Assembly (NCBI GenBank): GCA_015660965.1
Contig: JACTVG010000003.1
Coordinates: forward strand, 124,001-188,000
From: Methanoregulaceae archaeon
GTDB lineage: Archaea; Halobacteriota; Methanomicrobia; Methanomicrobiales; Methanospirillaceae
DNA length: 64,000 nucleotides
Direction: 5' to 3'
Of the stretch, positions 8,363 to 17,390 are shown in pieces; positions within the stretch are counted from its first letter, which is position 1, and each line of letters begins with the position of its first letter. The notes under the pieces were generated by a model that did no database searches, was not told where the DNA came from, and saw nothing but the letters and a program-made list of their open reading frames with translations. Position numbers and translations under genes: made by a program.

Positions 8363-9246
8363 GATATTTTTTTGATAATAACACACTTTTTATTCGCGGA
8401 ACGTTTCGTGCCGCCAGTACGGGAATTTCTGGTGGTTTGGGTTTGGTTTCAACTATAATCAACCAAACCGTTCCCACTCATTGGAATCATGAAGGACCAG
8501 AAAAGGAACTCGAACGGGTTGTTACTGGAGCTGGGTTTGGCCGAGATTATTTTGGGATGCTTACTGCAGTACCAATGCGTAACCTCTGTGTTCTCCAGTA
8601 CGACTTTGTGACTGTTTTTATCACCGCAGGTATAACAACCACACAAAAAAACCACGCTAGGACCATCAATATCATTACCTATAGCAGCCAGGGAGTAAGC
8701 GATGCTGCCCTAATTGAAACAATCATGATTGCCACTGAGGCAAAAGTGGTAGCATTACGCAATGCGGGAAAATCTATTCCCGGCACTCCTACAGATGCAG
8801 TTATTGCTGCTTGTGAGGGAAAGAAGGAGCATGAATATGCTGGTATCCTTACTGAAGTTGGAAAGAGAGTATATGGTGCCGTTCTTTACGGTATTCCTGT
8901 TGCACTTCGTCAATTTGAGAATAAGATTCAGCAAGATCACAAGTCATTCTTTATTTTCAGTCGCTTCAAAGGTGATCACTGGGTAGAATGGTCACCTGAG
9001 ACTTGTCCCTATCGCCCATGCCATTTTATTGGACAGCGATGCGATTTTTGTTATTGCCCACTTTATCCCTGCGGAGATGAGAGTTTAGGGCAGTGGGTAG
9101 AGAGTAGTAATGGGAGGATGGTTTGGAACTGTAGTCAATGCACGTTACTTCACGAACCAAAAATTGCAGATTATCTAAAGCAATACCCAGAGGCATCAAA
9201 AGACGAACTTTTACGCCTCCATAGAGCAAAAAAACGGAAGATCTGA
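8359..9246 (+). CDS. cbiZ: Adenosylcobinamide amidohydrolase CbiZ fused to a cysteine-rich domain
   Basis: Residues 1-210 resemble CbiZ, which cleaves the aminopropanol side chain of cobinamide to cobyric acid so that archaea can salvage incomplete corrinoids. Conserved segments are ASTGISGGLG, VTGAGFGRDYFGMLTAVP, TAGITTTQ and GTPTDAV. Residues 210-280 form a cysteine-rich small domain (CDFCYCPLYPCGD and CSQCTLLHEP) that is found attached to other cobamide genes and probably binds metal. The start overlaps the upstream stop (ATGA), so it is coupled to the glycyl-radical gene. Confidence 0.9.
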   Translation: MRYFFDNNTLFIRGTFRAASTGISGGLGLVSTIINQTVPTHWNHEGPEKELERVVTGAGFGRDYFGMLTAVPMRNLCVLQYDFVTVFITAGITTTQKNHARTINIITYSSQGVSDAALIETIMIATEAKVVALRNAGKSIPGTPTDAVIAACEGKKEHEYAGILTEVGKRVYGAVLYGIPVALRQFENKIQQDHKSFFIFSRFKGDHWVEWSPETCPYRPCHFIGQRCDFCYCPLYPCGDESLGQWVESSNGRMVWNCSQCTLLHEPKIADYLKQYPEASKDELLRLHRAKKRKI

Positions 9247-9252
9247 AAATAT

Positions 9253-9447
9253 TTACTCTTTGATTCCAAGCGCCTTGACTAGTTCTGCAAGGGGTATACC
9301 ATGTGCTTCTGCTGCCTCGCGGATGGTTTCACCACGGGCAATCGCGCACCCAACACAACCCATACCAAATTGGAATAGTTGCTCTGCTGCATCAGGTTTT
9401 ACCTTAAGAAGATCGTAAATAGTGCTGTCTGCTGTTATTTCTGCCAT
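9253..9447 (-). CDS. DUF1858 small redox-type protein
   Basis: The 64-residue protein matches the DUF1858 family, also described as a hybrid-cluster-associated disulphide domain. It has TADSTIYDLLKVKPDAAEQL and the cysteine pair in GMGCVGCAIARGETI, followed by EAAEAHGIP. The ATG at 9447 is the normal family start; an open frame extends upstream to 9516 without similarity. A thiol redox or metal-binding role is likely but unproven. It is divergent from the RPA gene. Confidence 0.85.
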   Translation of the reverse strand: MAEITADSTIYDLLKVKPDAAEQLFQFGMGCVGCAIARGETIREAAEAHGIPLAELVKALGIKE

Positions 9448-9569
9448 GCCTAAGTTAGTTTTCTTGCTGTTACATAAATCTGACCATAGTGGATAATCAG
9501 CACCTTCCCCACACAAATGTCGTAATATATAGACATGATAAGATCCGATATACTAATGGAGATGTAGAT

Positions 9570-10811
9570 ATGGAATTTTCCCAGATTGCAGAAAGAATCT
9601 CCTTGAAAATTAAACAAAAAGGACAAAACGTTGATACTAAGAAAATCGAATCGAAACTTCGCCGGCTTGTTGAGGAGTTCGGTGTTCAGCCCGCTGAAGC
9701 AGAACGCAGTGTAACGAATGAACTTGCAAGAGAGTATAATCTTCAAGGCATTAGTTCTAGCGTTGGTGGTGGGGTTCTTGGCTCAAAAGAGGATAGATCT
9801 ATCGCTGATATTGCCCCTGGTGAGTGGGTAACAATTGAGGGCAAAATAGTAGCAATCCTATCACCCATGTCACCCTCAATTGCCCAAAGCGGAATTATTG
9901 CAGATTCAACAGGTGCCATACGATTTGTAGCTTGGGTGAAAGCAAACGCCCCTCAAATGGAAGAGGGAACATGGTATCGAATTGAGTCAGGAGTCGTTGA
10001 TGAATTTCGTGGAGTCCCTAGTCTGAAAATCCATTCCGGTACTTCAATTAAAACAATCGAAGAAAACCGGGCCCTTATTCCCACTACGGTGAAGATAAGT
10101 GAGTTAAAACCTGGTATTGGGAGTGTTCGAGCAAAGGTGGTCCAAGAGTGGGAGACCACCCACGAAAGGATGCTTCAATCGGGTATTCTTGGTGATGAAT
10201 CGGGTATACTGAAATTTGTTATTTGGAGAGAAGCGGGTAAGGAGAAACTTAGCGTAGGGGCTGTTTATACTATTTTCTATGCGCTTGTTGATGAGTTCAA
10301 CGGGAAGCTCTCCCTCAATCTCAGCTCGGCAACGTACATGCAGGATGAAGGCGATATGATTGTAAGTGGGGGAGATGTTGATGTGCGAGGTGCAATCGTG
10401 CATATTGCACCTGGTTCTGGTATTATCAAACGGTGCCCAGTTGAAGGGTGCAATCGTGCTCTCTCAAGACAAAACTACTGCCCGGTTCATGAGATCCAGC
10501 CAAAATTTGTGTACGATCTGCGTATTAAAGGGTGGTTAGACGATGGTGAAAAAACGCATAATATTTTGTTGCAACGGGATGTGGTAGAGTCTCTAACTGG
10601 CATGAATCTTGATGCAGCAAAAGAACTTGCAGAAAATAATCCTTTGGGTATGGATGAAGTCTTCCTCCGTATGCGTGACATTCTTTTAGGTAGGTATGTA
10701 ATTTGCCACGGAAGGGAGATAGATAACCGTCTTTTAGTGAAAGCATGTGAACGAGTAAAGATGGACACAAGTGACCATACTGCACTCCTTAATCGTGCCG
10801 GAGGTGCCTAA
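9570..10811 (+). CDS. rpa: Replication protein A, single-stranded DNA-binding protein
   Basis: This 413-residue protein coats single-stranded DNA in replication and repair. It has a helical N-terminal region, at least two OB folds (around IAPGEWVTIEGKIVAI and LKPGIGSVRAKVV), and a zinc finger CPVEGC...CPVH near residues 290-310. The start at 9570 has GGAG eight bases upstream; the longer frame from 9489 has no support. The stop overlaps the next start (TAATG), so RPA and its partner form a two-gene operon. Confidence 0.93.
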   Translation: MEFSQIAERISLKIKQKGQNVDTKKIESKLRRLVEEFGVQPAEAERSVTNELAREYNLQGISSSVGGGVLGSKEDRSIADIAPGEWVTIEGKIVAILSPMSPSIAQSGIIADSTGAIRFVAWVKANAPQMEEGTWYRIESGVVDEFRGVPSLKIHSGTSIKTIEENRALIPTTVKISELKPGIGSVRAKVVQEWETTHERMLQSGILGDESGILKFVIWREAGKEKLSVGAVYTIFYALVDEFNGKLSLNLSSATYMQDEGDMIVSGGDVDVRGAIVHIAPGSGIIKRCPVEGCNRALSRQNYCPVHEIQPKFVYDLRIKGWLDDGEKTHNILLQRDVVESLTGMNLDAAKELAENNPLGMDEVFLRMRDILLGRYVICHGREIDNRLLVKACERVKMDTSDHTALLNRAGGA

Positions 10812-11413
10812 TGAGCAACGGCGGAATGCCTTTTCAGGGTAGGAGGGAGGGGGGGTTCGAACGCGAGCCGGCAAGACGAGTTTTTGCGAGTGAGTTGCGC
10901 GAGTGCCGCTATCAGTTTAGAGAGGGAGACGATGATAAAAGCCCCACCTTTGTCTTGCTTCCGACGGGTGAGCGTTGCAATCGCGTTTTTCTGGTCGGTA
11001 CTCTAACCGAAAAGCAAAAGCAAGGTGAGCAAAACATTTTCTATCGTGGCCGTGTGGTAGATCCAACAGGAACATTCTTTGTGATGGCAGGTAGTTACCA
11101 ACCTGAAGCAATGCAACAACTAGCAAAGATTGAAACACCAGCATTTGTTGCAGTAGTTGGAAAACCCAATCTTTACCAAACGCAAGATGGTGCTTTTCTT
11201 ATTTCTGTTCGAGTCGAATCAATTACGGTTGTTGATCGTGAGACTAGAGATCTTTGGGTATTAGATACTGCAAAAGCAACTCTCGATAGGATTGATGTAT
11301 TTGCAATTGGAACTTCAACTGATGTTGCACGAGTAAAAGAACACTATCCAACACTTGATCCATTGATATTCCGGAAAACTGTTTACGAAGCCCTTGCCCA
11401 AATTAAGATATAA
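10811..11413 (+). CDS. RPA-associated OB-fold protein
   Basis: It matches the archaeal RPA-associated family (COG3390-like), which occurs beside RPA genes and is reported to act with RPA. An arginine-rich N-terminus is followed by an OB-fold-like domain with RVFLVGTLTEK, YRGRVVDPTG and FVAVVGKPNLY. The gene overlaps the rpa stop and has no other partner. The function beyond RPA binding is not visible from sequence. Confidence 0.88.
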   Translation: MSNGGMPFQGRREGGFEREPARRVFASELRECRYQFREGDDDKSPTFVLLPTGERCNRVFLVGTLTEKQKQGEQNIFYRGRVVDPTGTFFVMAGSYQPEAMQQLAKIETPAFVAVVGKPNLYQTQDGAFLISVRVESITVVDRETRDLWVLDTAKATLDRIDVFAIGTSTDVARVKEHYPTLDPLIFRKTVYEALAQIKI

Positions 11414-11664
11414 CTTTCTCCTTTTTTCAATCCTGGTTGTCAGGGATAACTTTTTCGTTTCTAATGTTCATAACTTTTCGAATGTTTATCGAGTTGAAAG
11501 AGTTGAGTGCGTTCATCAAAAATGTTGATACAAAAAGCGCTCAAGGATGAGGCAAAAAAACTAGGGTTAAAGATAGGACATGCCCAACAAAGATGAGTAT
11601 TGCAAAGAGGTTACCTGAAGAAATCCTAAAAAAGCTTTAGAAAAAGTAAGAATGGCCCACTTTA
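11414..11664. other. Intergenic stretch with short, possibly decayed reading frames
   Basis: After a T-rich probable terminator of the RPA operon there are three short plus-strand frames: ATG 11481 (22 codons), ATG 11523 (24 codons) and one near 11592 (14 codons). They lie in different frames and have protein-like composition, as if a small gene had suffered frameshifts. No family is recognised. Confidence 0.3.
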
Positions 11665-12336
11665 TTAGTAGTGATGTGATTTCCACTGCTCAATTACTTC
11701 TTGACCCTCGATGAAAACAAGCCCGTGTTTTCGGGCATAATCCTGTGCATCAGCTTTTGACAGAGCATAACCACTATCGTCATCAAGCATCTCGCATATA
11801 GTGATAGCAGGTGTGATTTTCGCCATTTCTGCAAGAGCAACTGATAGTTCGGTTTGTCCTCGTCTTTGATCGAGAAGTCTATCTGCTGCCCGAAGGATTG
11901 CCATGTGTCCTGGTGTTCTAAATTGCGTCGCAAAGTTGGCACCACCTCCGTTGAGAGATTTTCTAACCTGTTCTGCAATTTCATTAACAGTATGTGCCCT
12001 ATCCCGGTCGGTTATGCCAGTGAATGTGGATTTGTGGTTTACCCACAGAGAGAAAGAGGAGTGGTTCTTCCGATCATAAGGAATTTCCCCTTCTTTTTCA
12101 GCAACGTTTGTACTAGCAAGAACATCACGAGCAAATGGAAGACCAAGATGTTGTGCTGCGAATGGGTGAATTGCAGTACAAATTAACCCACCTCCATCTT
12201 TTCGCATCTGCATGATATGACGAGGGGTAACTGCATCAGCTCTTATGGCAAAATCGGTTTCTCGCTCGCGGTCATCAAAATCGTAAAGTAAGATGAATTT
12301 GCCTTCCTGTAATGCAGTCAATGCGTCATTAATCAT
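11665..12336 (-). CDS. ribB: 3,4-dihydroxy-2-butanone 4-phosphate synthase
   Basis: It converts ribulose 5-phosphate to the four-carbon precursor of riboflavin. Diagnostic segments are DRERETDFAI (acidic metal-binding loop), GGLICTAI, TGITDRDRAHT and FRTPGHMAIL. The ATG at 12336 has a strong GGAGGT five to six bases upstream, which decides the start over the ATG at 12351. It overlaps the ribK stop by eight bases, so ribK-ribB is a coupled riboflavin operon. Confidence 0.96.
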   Translation of the reverse strand: MINDALTALQEGKFILLYDFDDRERETDFAIRADAVTPRHIMQMRKDGGGLICTAIHPFAAQHLGLPFARDVLASTNVAEKEGEIPYDRKNHSSFSLWVNHKSTFTGITDRDRAHTVNEIAEQVRKSLNGGGANFATQFRTPGHMAILRAADRLLDQRRGQTELSVALAEMAKITPAITICEMLDDDSGYALSKADAQDYARKHGLVFIEGQEVIEQWKSHHY

Positions 12337-13000
12337 GTGATACCTCCACATTTACCATATCATTCTCTTTCAATCCCAATGATTCACGGAGCCCTACTTC
12401 TGCAATAACCTCAATAATATCTTCTGGATAGTGCGTCCGTCCTGGGACTACTATCCCACAAGGAATATCCCCAATCCGACACGGCAGACATCGGACATCA
12501 CCAAACGTTCTTCCGTCAGCAACAAACCCATGAATAGGGATCCATTCCACAGTCTCAATCTTTTTTCGGATTGAGATGCTTGGGGTTGCAAGCTTAATAT
12601 TTAGTGTTCCAGCGTATGGTTCAAAACCTAGGTGTTGAAGGAATTGTTTACGGTATGGTTGAAGGCTCATGTAGTACCGCCCTTCACCAATTCCGTTAAT
12701 CACTGTTCCTGATAGGACATAATGTGCTCCATTGTGGGAAAAGAGTCGACAATAATCTGCATACTCCTTTCGAAGCTCGTACTCACCCTGTTGTGTTAGG
12801 GTTATATATTGACCGTCTGGGCTTATGGATCGGGTAATGAAAACCTGCGATTCAAGTGCTTTTAAACGCCGAGATGCCGTCTGAGGGCTGGTGTGCAACG
12901 TTTCAGCAATCAGCTGGGATGAAACAAAGACCGGACCTTTACATCCACCCATAAGTGCAATTGCCTTGAGACATTCAAGTTCTTCTGCCGCCACAAGCAT
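12329..13000 (-). CDS. ribK: CTP-dependent riboflavin kinase with N-terminal HTH
   Basis: The C-terminal half (GTVINGIGEGRYYM, FEPYAGTLNIKL) is the archaeal riboflavin kinase domain, which makes FMN using CTP. The N-terminal 80 residues are a winged helix (SSQLIAETLHTSPQTASRRLKAL), so the protein probably also regulates its own operon in response to flavin. The ATG at 13000 is preferred over a TTG at 13009. It is immediately followed by ribB. Confidence 0.95.
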   Translation of the reverse strand: MLVAAEELECLKAIALMGGCKGPVFVSSQLIAETLHTSPQTASRRLKALESQVFITRSISPDGQYITLTQQGEYELRKEYADYCRLFSHNGAHYVLSGTVINGIGEGRYYMSLQPYRKQFLQHLGFEPYAGTLNIKLATPSISIRKKIETVEWIPIHGFVADGRTFGDVRCLPCRIGDIPCGIVVPGRTHYPEDIIEVIAEVGLRESLGLKENDMVNVEVSHD

Positions 13001-13077
13001 GCTTATCAAAATTGGGATGCTTATTATTTATGGATTACTATCCGCACCAATTCGTTTGGTGTCGAACCAATGTTCGT

Positions 13078-13089
13078 TAATTATTTAAC
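13078..13089 (+). promoter_or_regulatory. Promoter of the mevalonate operon
   Basis: A TATA-like TTATTTAAC stretch is centred about 28 nt before the ATG at 13113, which suggests a leaderless mRNA for the regulator and the genes after it. Confidence 0.4.
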
Positions 13090-13112
13090 AGGCTGAGTCT
13101 TTGTTATAGAGC

Positions 13113-13823
13113 ATGAAATCCGGTATGCGTAATCATCTTGCTGAGAAAATGGCAGGTGAGATCACGCTATCGGATTCACCAGGGTTTGCACTAAAAAAAT
13201 GGCGTACGAGCTTTGAAATTGCACCTGGCATTCTCTCGGAACACTTAGGTGTCTCACCATCTGTGATTAGCGATTATGAGAGTGGACGGAGAAAAAGCCC
13301 CGGCACTGCTATCGTTGGTAAGATTGTAGAATCCATCCTTTCTATCGATGAAGCTAATGGAGGCCGACACATTCAACAATTCGCATCCATGTTGTATACT
13401 GGGATGGATGACGATGTCATCTATGCCATGCATGAGTATGCAACACCTATCCCACTCCAGCGTTTTGCTGATGTGATTGGATGTTCACTCCTTTGTGGAT
13501 CTATTGACCAGATAATTTTTGGTTACACCGTAGTAAATAGCCTGAACGCAATTCTCCAGCTCTCATCGAATGAGTTTAATCGTATCTATGGATGGAGCAC
13601 CGAACGTTCTCTGATTTTTACGAATGTATCCACTGGAAAATCCCCGATGGTAGCGATCAGAGTTACGCCATTTAAACCACGATGTGTTGTACTGCAGGGT
13701 ATTGAGCCAGCAAATGTACACCCGATAGTCCCAAAGATGGCAGAACGAGATCGGATTACTGTCCTGTGTACTAATATGGAGATTAAGAACATCGTTGATG
13801 TATTGAGGGAACAGGAATGGTAG
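13113..13823 (+). CDS. HTH regulator of the HMG-CoA synthase operon
   Basis: Residues 25-65 hold a Cro/CI-type HTH ([21 protein letters not shown]). The remaining domain of about 170 residues is typical of a COG1709-like archaeal regulator family. Its stop overlaps the HMG-CoA synthase start by seven bases, so the gene is translated together with the first isoprenoid enzymes. Control of that operon is a reasonable inference from position. The ligand is unknown. Confidence 0.85.
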   Translation: MKSGMRNHLAEKMAGEITLSDSPGFALKKWRTSFEIAPGILSEHLGVSPSVISDYESGRRKSPGTAIVGKIVESILSIDEANGGRHIQQFASMLYTGMDDDVIYAMHEYATPIPLQRFADVIGCSLLCGSIDQIIFGYTVVNSLNAILQLSSNEFNRIYGWSTERSLIFTNVSTGKSPMVAIRVTPFKPRCVVLQGIEPANVHPIVPKMAERDRITVLCTNMEIKNIVDVLREQEW

Positions 13824-14869
13824 GAATAATTACATACGGTGTGTATATTCCCAGATATCGAATTAAAGTCGAGGAAATCGCACGAGTCTGGGGAGCAAAC
13901 GCTAAAGATATTTCCGGTGGGCTAGGGGTCTTTGAAAAGTCTGTTCCGGACATGGATGAGGATACGGCAACCATTGCTGTTGAAGCAGCTCGAAACGCCC
14001 TCGCCAGACGAATGGTCGATCCAGAAGATATTGGTGCAGTTTATGTGGGGAGTGAGTCGCATCCCTATGCTGTAAAGCCAACTGCTTGTACTGTTGGTGA
14101 AGCAATTGGCGCAACGCCAAATATGACCGCTGCTGATTATGAATTTGCTTGTAAAGCAGGAACTGCTGGAATCCAGACTTGTATGGGGCTAGTAAAAAGC
14201 AAAATGATCACATACGGTCTTGCTGTTGGTTCTGATGTTGCGCAAGGTGCGCCTAGCGATGCACTTGAATACACCGCTGCAGCTGGTGGAGCTGCATATC
14301 TGATTGGTAGAGATAACCCCATTGCCACAATCCACCATACCTGTTCATTTACTACAGATACTCCAGACTTTTGGCGACGTGAAGGGCAAGACTACCCCCG
14401 TCATGGCGGTCGTTTTACCGGTGATCCAGGTTATTTTAAACATGTTGAGGGGGCGACACACTTACTTTTTAACCAGCTCGGTAAGAGTGCAAAAGATTAC
14501 GAATATGCAGTTTTCCACCAACCTAACGCCAAATTCCCTCAAAAAGTGGCAAAGGAACTCGGGTTCAAACCGGAACAGATTAAGCCCGGCCTCGTGGTGC
14601 CATGGTTAGGTAATACCTATTCTGGTTCTTCCCCTATTGGACTTGCAGCGACACTCGACATCGCAAAACCGGGAGATAGAATTTTTGTCGCCTCATTCGG
14701 ATCCGGTGCAGGAAGTGACGCATTTGATATTGAAGTAACTGACGTAATAGATTCCGAGACATTCCAGCGTAACGCTGCACCATCTGTCGAACAATCACTG
14801 AAAAATCCAATCTATCTCGATTACGCACAGTATGCAAGACATAAAGGTAAAATTGTGATGCAATCATGA
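13817..14869 (+). CDS. mvaS: Hydroxymethylglutaryl-CoA synthase, archaeal type
   Basis: It condenses acetyl-CoA with acetoacetyl-CoA in the mevalonate pathway. The catalytic cysteine is C112 in [11 protein letters not shown], with [15 protein letters not shown] near residue 50 and a histidine in [10 protein letters not shown]. Length (350 residues) matches archaeal enzymes. It overlaps the thiolase gene by four bases. In methanogens this enzyme forms a complex with the thiolase and a DUF35 protein that channels acetoacetyl-CoA; all three genes are consecutive here. Confidence 0.96.
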   Translation: MVGIITYGVYIPRYRIKVEEIARVWGANAKDISGGLGVFEKSVPDMDEDTATIAVEAARNALARRMVDPEDIGAVYVGSESHPYAVKPTACTVGEAIGATPNMTAADYEFACKAGTAGIQTCMGLVKSKMITYGLAVGSDVAQGAPSDALEYTAAAGGAAYLIGRDNPIATIHHTCSFTTDTPDFWRREGQDYPRHGGRFTGDPGYFKHVEGATHLLFNQLGKSAKDYEYAVFHQPNAKFPQKVAKELGFKPEQIKPGLVVPWLGNTYSGSSPIGLAATLDIAKPGDRIFVASFGSGAGSDAFDIEVTDVIDSETFQRNAAPSVEQSLKNPIYLDYAQYARHKGKIVMQS

Positions 14870-16032
14870 GAGATGTTGCTGTTATCGGAATCGGATGCAC
14901 CACGTTTGGTGAGAAGTGGGAGAGTTCCTTCCGCGACCTTTTCGTAGAAGCTGGTGCGCTTGCACTTGAAGATGCACAGTTGGCAGGAGAAAAGATTGAC
15001 GCGATGTATGTGGGGAATATGAGTGCCGGTAGATTCGTTGAGCAGGAACACATCGGTGCGCTCATTGCTGATTATGCTGGACTTGCTACCCACCACATCC
15101 CATCTACACGTGTTGAGGCCGCGTGTGCTTCTGGGGGCCTTGCATTTCGCCAAGCAGTAATAGCAGTGGCCAGTGGAATGGAAGATATTGTTGTTGCCGC
15201 CGGTGTGGAAAAGATGACAGATGTAGAACCCGGTGCTAGCACGGACACATTAACTGGCGCCGCGGATCGCGAATGGGAAGGGTTTGTTGGAGCGACGTTT
15301 CCGGGCCTCTATGCGATGATTGCTAACGATTACATGCATCGCTATCCATTAACTCGTGAACAACTCGCTCAGGTTGCGGTAAAGAATCATTTTAATGGGG
15401 CTCGAAACCCAATAGCCCAATTCCAGCAAGAGATCAGTGTCGATACTGTGCTTAAATCCACACTCGTTGCAGATCCACTTCGCCTTTTTGACTGTTCACC
15501 GATTACTGATGGTGCTGCTGCAGTTATCGTAGCACCATTCGAACGTGCTCGAGAATTCACGGATACGCCGATCAAGGTACTTGCAAGTGCACAAGCAAGT
15601 GACACAATCACGCTTCATGATAGAAGAGATATATCTACACTTGATGCGACAGTTATTGCAGGAAAAAGGGCATTAAAAATTGCTCGATGCATACATAAGG
15701 ATATTGACCTTGTTGAAGTTCATGACTGTTTTTCAATAGCTGAGATTTGTGCAATCGAGGACCTCGGATTTTGCAAAAAGGGCGAGGCAGGTAAACTCAC
15801 GTCAGACGGAATTACTGCATTGAACGGAGATTTACCAGTAAACACAAGTGGTGGACTCAAAGCTTGCGGTCATCCTGTTGGAGCAACAGGAATTAAGCAG
15901 GTATACGAAATCGTTCAACAACTCCGTGGTGAAGCAGATCGAAGGCAAATCGATGGTGCGGAAATTGGTATGACACATAATGTTGGTGGAACTGGTGCAA
16001 CCGTTGCTGTCCACATTTTTGGGAGGATTTAA
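14866..16032 (+). CDS. Acetyl-CoA acetyltransferase (thiolase)
   Basis: It makes acetoacetyl-CoA from two acetyl-CoA. The nucleophilic cysteine is C87 in VEAACASGG; the C-terminal [14 protein letters not shown] and a HDCFSIAE segment supply the other active-site residues. The 388-residue length fits the archaeal SCP-X-like thiolases that work with HMG-CoA synthase. It overlaps mvaS and is followed one base later by the DUF35 gene. Confidence 0.95.
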   Translation: MRDVAVIGIGCTTFGEKWESSFRDLFVEAGALALEDAQLAGEKIDAMYVGNMSAGRFVEQEHIGALIADYAGLATHHIPSTRVEAACASGGLAFRQAVIAVASGMEDIVVAAGVEKMTDVEPGASTDTLTGAADREWEGFVGATFPGLYAMIANDYMHRYPLTREQLAQVAVKNHFNGARNPIAQFQQEISVDTVLKSTLVADPLRLFDCSPITDGAAAVIVAPFERAREFTDTPIKVLASAQASDTITLHDRRDISTLDATVIAGKRALKIARCIHKDIDLVEVHDCFSIAEICAIEDLGFCKKGEAGKLTSDGITALNGDLPVNTSGGLKACGHPVGATGIKQVYEIVQQLRGEADRRQIDGAEIGMTHNVGGTGATVAVHIFGRI

Positions 16033-16033
16033 T

Positions 16034-16432
16034 ATGACCGTAGCAAGGTTCTGGCGTAAGATTCCCCAGCGGTACAACATGATTGGTACAAAGTGTCAAA
16101 CTTGTGGACGACACTTTTTTCCTCCGAGAACATTCTGCCCGGACTGCCGTAGAACCGGAAAAATTGTCGATCATAAGTTCAGAGGAATGGGCACAATTGT
16201 AACTTACACAGTAATACACACGGCAAATGAACAGTTTGAGGCATTCACTCCATACGTTCTTGCGATTGTCCAACTCGACGAAGGGCCGCGGATGACTACA
16301 CAAATTGTCTGTCGTCCAGATGAAGTGAAAATCGGAATGCGCGTAAAGAGTGCGTTCCGCCGTATCGCAACTGATGGGGAGAGCGGGATAATACATTACG
16401 GCACAAAATTCGTTCCGATTAATCAAACCTAG
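16034..16432 (+). CDS. DUF35 zinc-ribbon/OB-fold partner of the thiolase-HMGS complex
   Basis: This 132-residue protein has an N-terminal rubredoxin-like zinc site (CQTC and CPDC) and an OB fold (GTIVTYTVIHT, YVLAIVQLDEGPRM). The family bridges thiolase and HMG-CoA synthase in archaea and shares the CoA-binding site. The start at 16034 follows GGGAGGATTT, a good ribosome-binding site; upstream in-frame codons overlap the thiolase. Confidence 0.93.
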   Translation: MTVARFWRKIPQRYNMIGTKCQTCGRHFFPPRTFCPDCRRTGKIVDHKFRGMGTIVTYTVIHTANEQFEAFTPYVLAIVQLDEGPRMTTQIVCRPDEVKIGMRVKSAFRRIATDGESGIIHYGTKFVPINQT

Positions 16433-17365
16433 TTACTCTTTTTTTCTAATATCATACACCGTGTGCCATTGCGTTGGAGAATATGAACGGATAAATCGTT
16501 CAGTAACAATTTCTCCACCTAATTCAATGATTCGATCTTGGTGTTCGTTTTCCTTTGAAATAAGTGCATAGAAATGAATCGAACCACCTTTACGTGTGAA
16601 ATTAAAACCAATCGGCAAGAAGGTCAATCCATTTATTGGAAAGTTCATGATAACTCTATCGAATTTCCAAGGGATTATGTCAGCAAGTTTTTTTGCATCG
16701 GCGAGAATTGCCATTACATTACGAGTTCGATTCTGAAGAATATTCTCTAGCATGAGGCTGACAGCATTTGGGTTAATATCAGATGCTACGACAATCATTG
16801 CACGATCTGCCAGTGAAATTGCAAAGGGACCGACACCGGCAAACAGATCAAGTACCCTTTCATCTTTTTCAACGAGGGATACGATACGTTGACGTTCGGT
16901 TGCAAGCCGAGCAGAGAAATAAGCTGTGGACAGATCGATGGTAAATCGATGTCCATACTCTATGTATTGGGTTCTTGTTGTTGGAGTACCTGCTAAAACC
17001 TCAAAAGTACGCGTCCGGTATTGACCACCGATTTCGCTTGTTGGGAAAAGCACCGTGTGTAGTGAGGGGCGTGAGGTAAGGATCCTTTTCGCACCATCCA
17101 CATCATGTTCTTGCATCACCGCAATCCCGCCGATTAACTCATGCCTCGGCAGATCGAGCCTCTCAGAATTTGGATCGAATTGACACCGCTCCGCACGCTC
17201 GCGCCAATCTGTAATAGGGAATAAGATTGTTTCACCCTCGTGCTTTGGTTTCAATGTTCGGTCGAGCACACCCTCATTGATGAGCATTTGACGTACCTTC
17301 TCACCATTTTTTAACGGTATACGAAGGCACCATTGATCAACCCTTTCCAGATCACTAACCATCAT
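16433..17365 (-). CDS. trm5: tRNA (guanine37-N1)-methyltransferase Trm5
   Basis: It methylates G37 beside the anticodon, using S-adenosylmethionine. The SAM-binding loop VLDLFAGVGPFAISLA, the DINPNAV segment and the NFPINGLTFLP catalytic motif are all visible. The N-terminal domain is complete from the paired ATGs at 17365/17362; the open frame to 17434 would cross the hmgA start and is rejected. The two genes diverge with about 25 bp between starts. Confidence 0.93.
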   Translation of the reverse strand: MMVSDLERVDQWCLRIPLKNGEKVRQMLINEGVLDRTLKPKHEGETILFPITDWRERAERCQFDPNSERLDLPRHELIGGIAVMQEHDVDGAKRILTSRPSLHTVLFPTSEIGGQYRTRTFEVLAGTPTTRTQYIEYGHRFTIDLSTAYFSARLATERQRIVSLVEKDERVLDLFAGVGPFAISLADRAMIVVASDINPNAVSLMLENILQNRTRNVMAILADAKKLADIIPWKFDRVIMNFPINGLTFLPIGFNFTRKGGSIHFYALISKENEHQDRIIELGGEIVTERFIRSYSPTQWHTVYDIRKKE

Positions 17366-17390
17366 GTAGCTATACGTGCTACCATTATTC

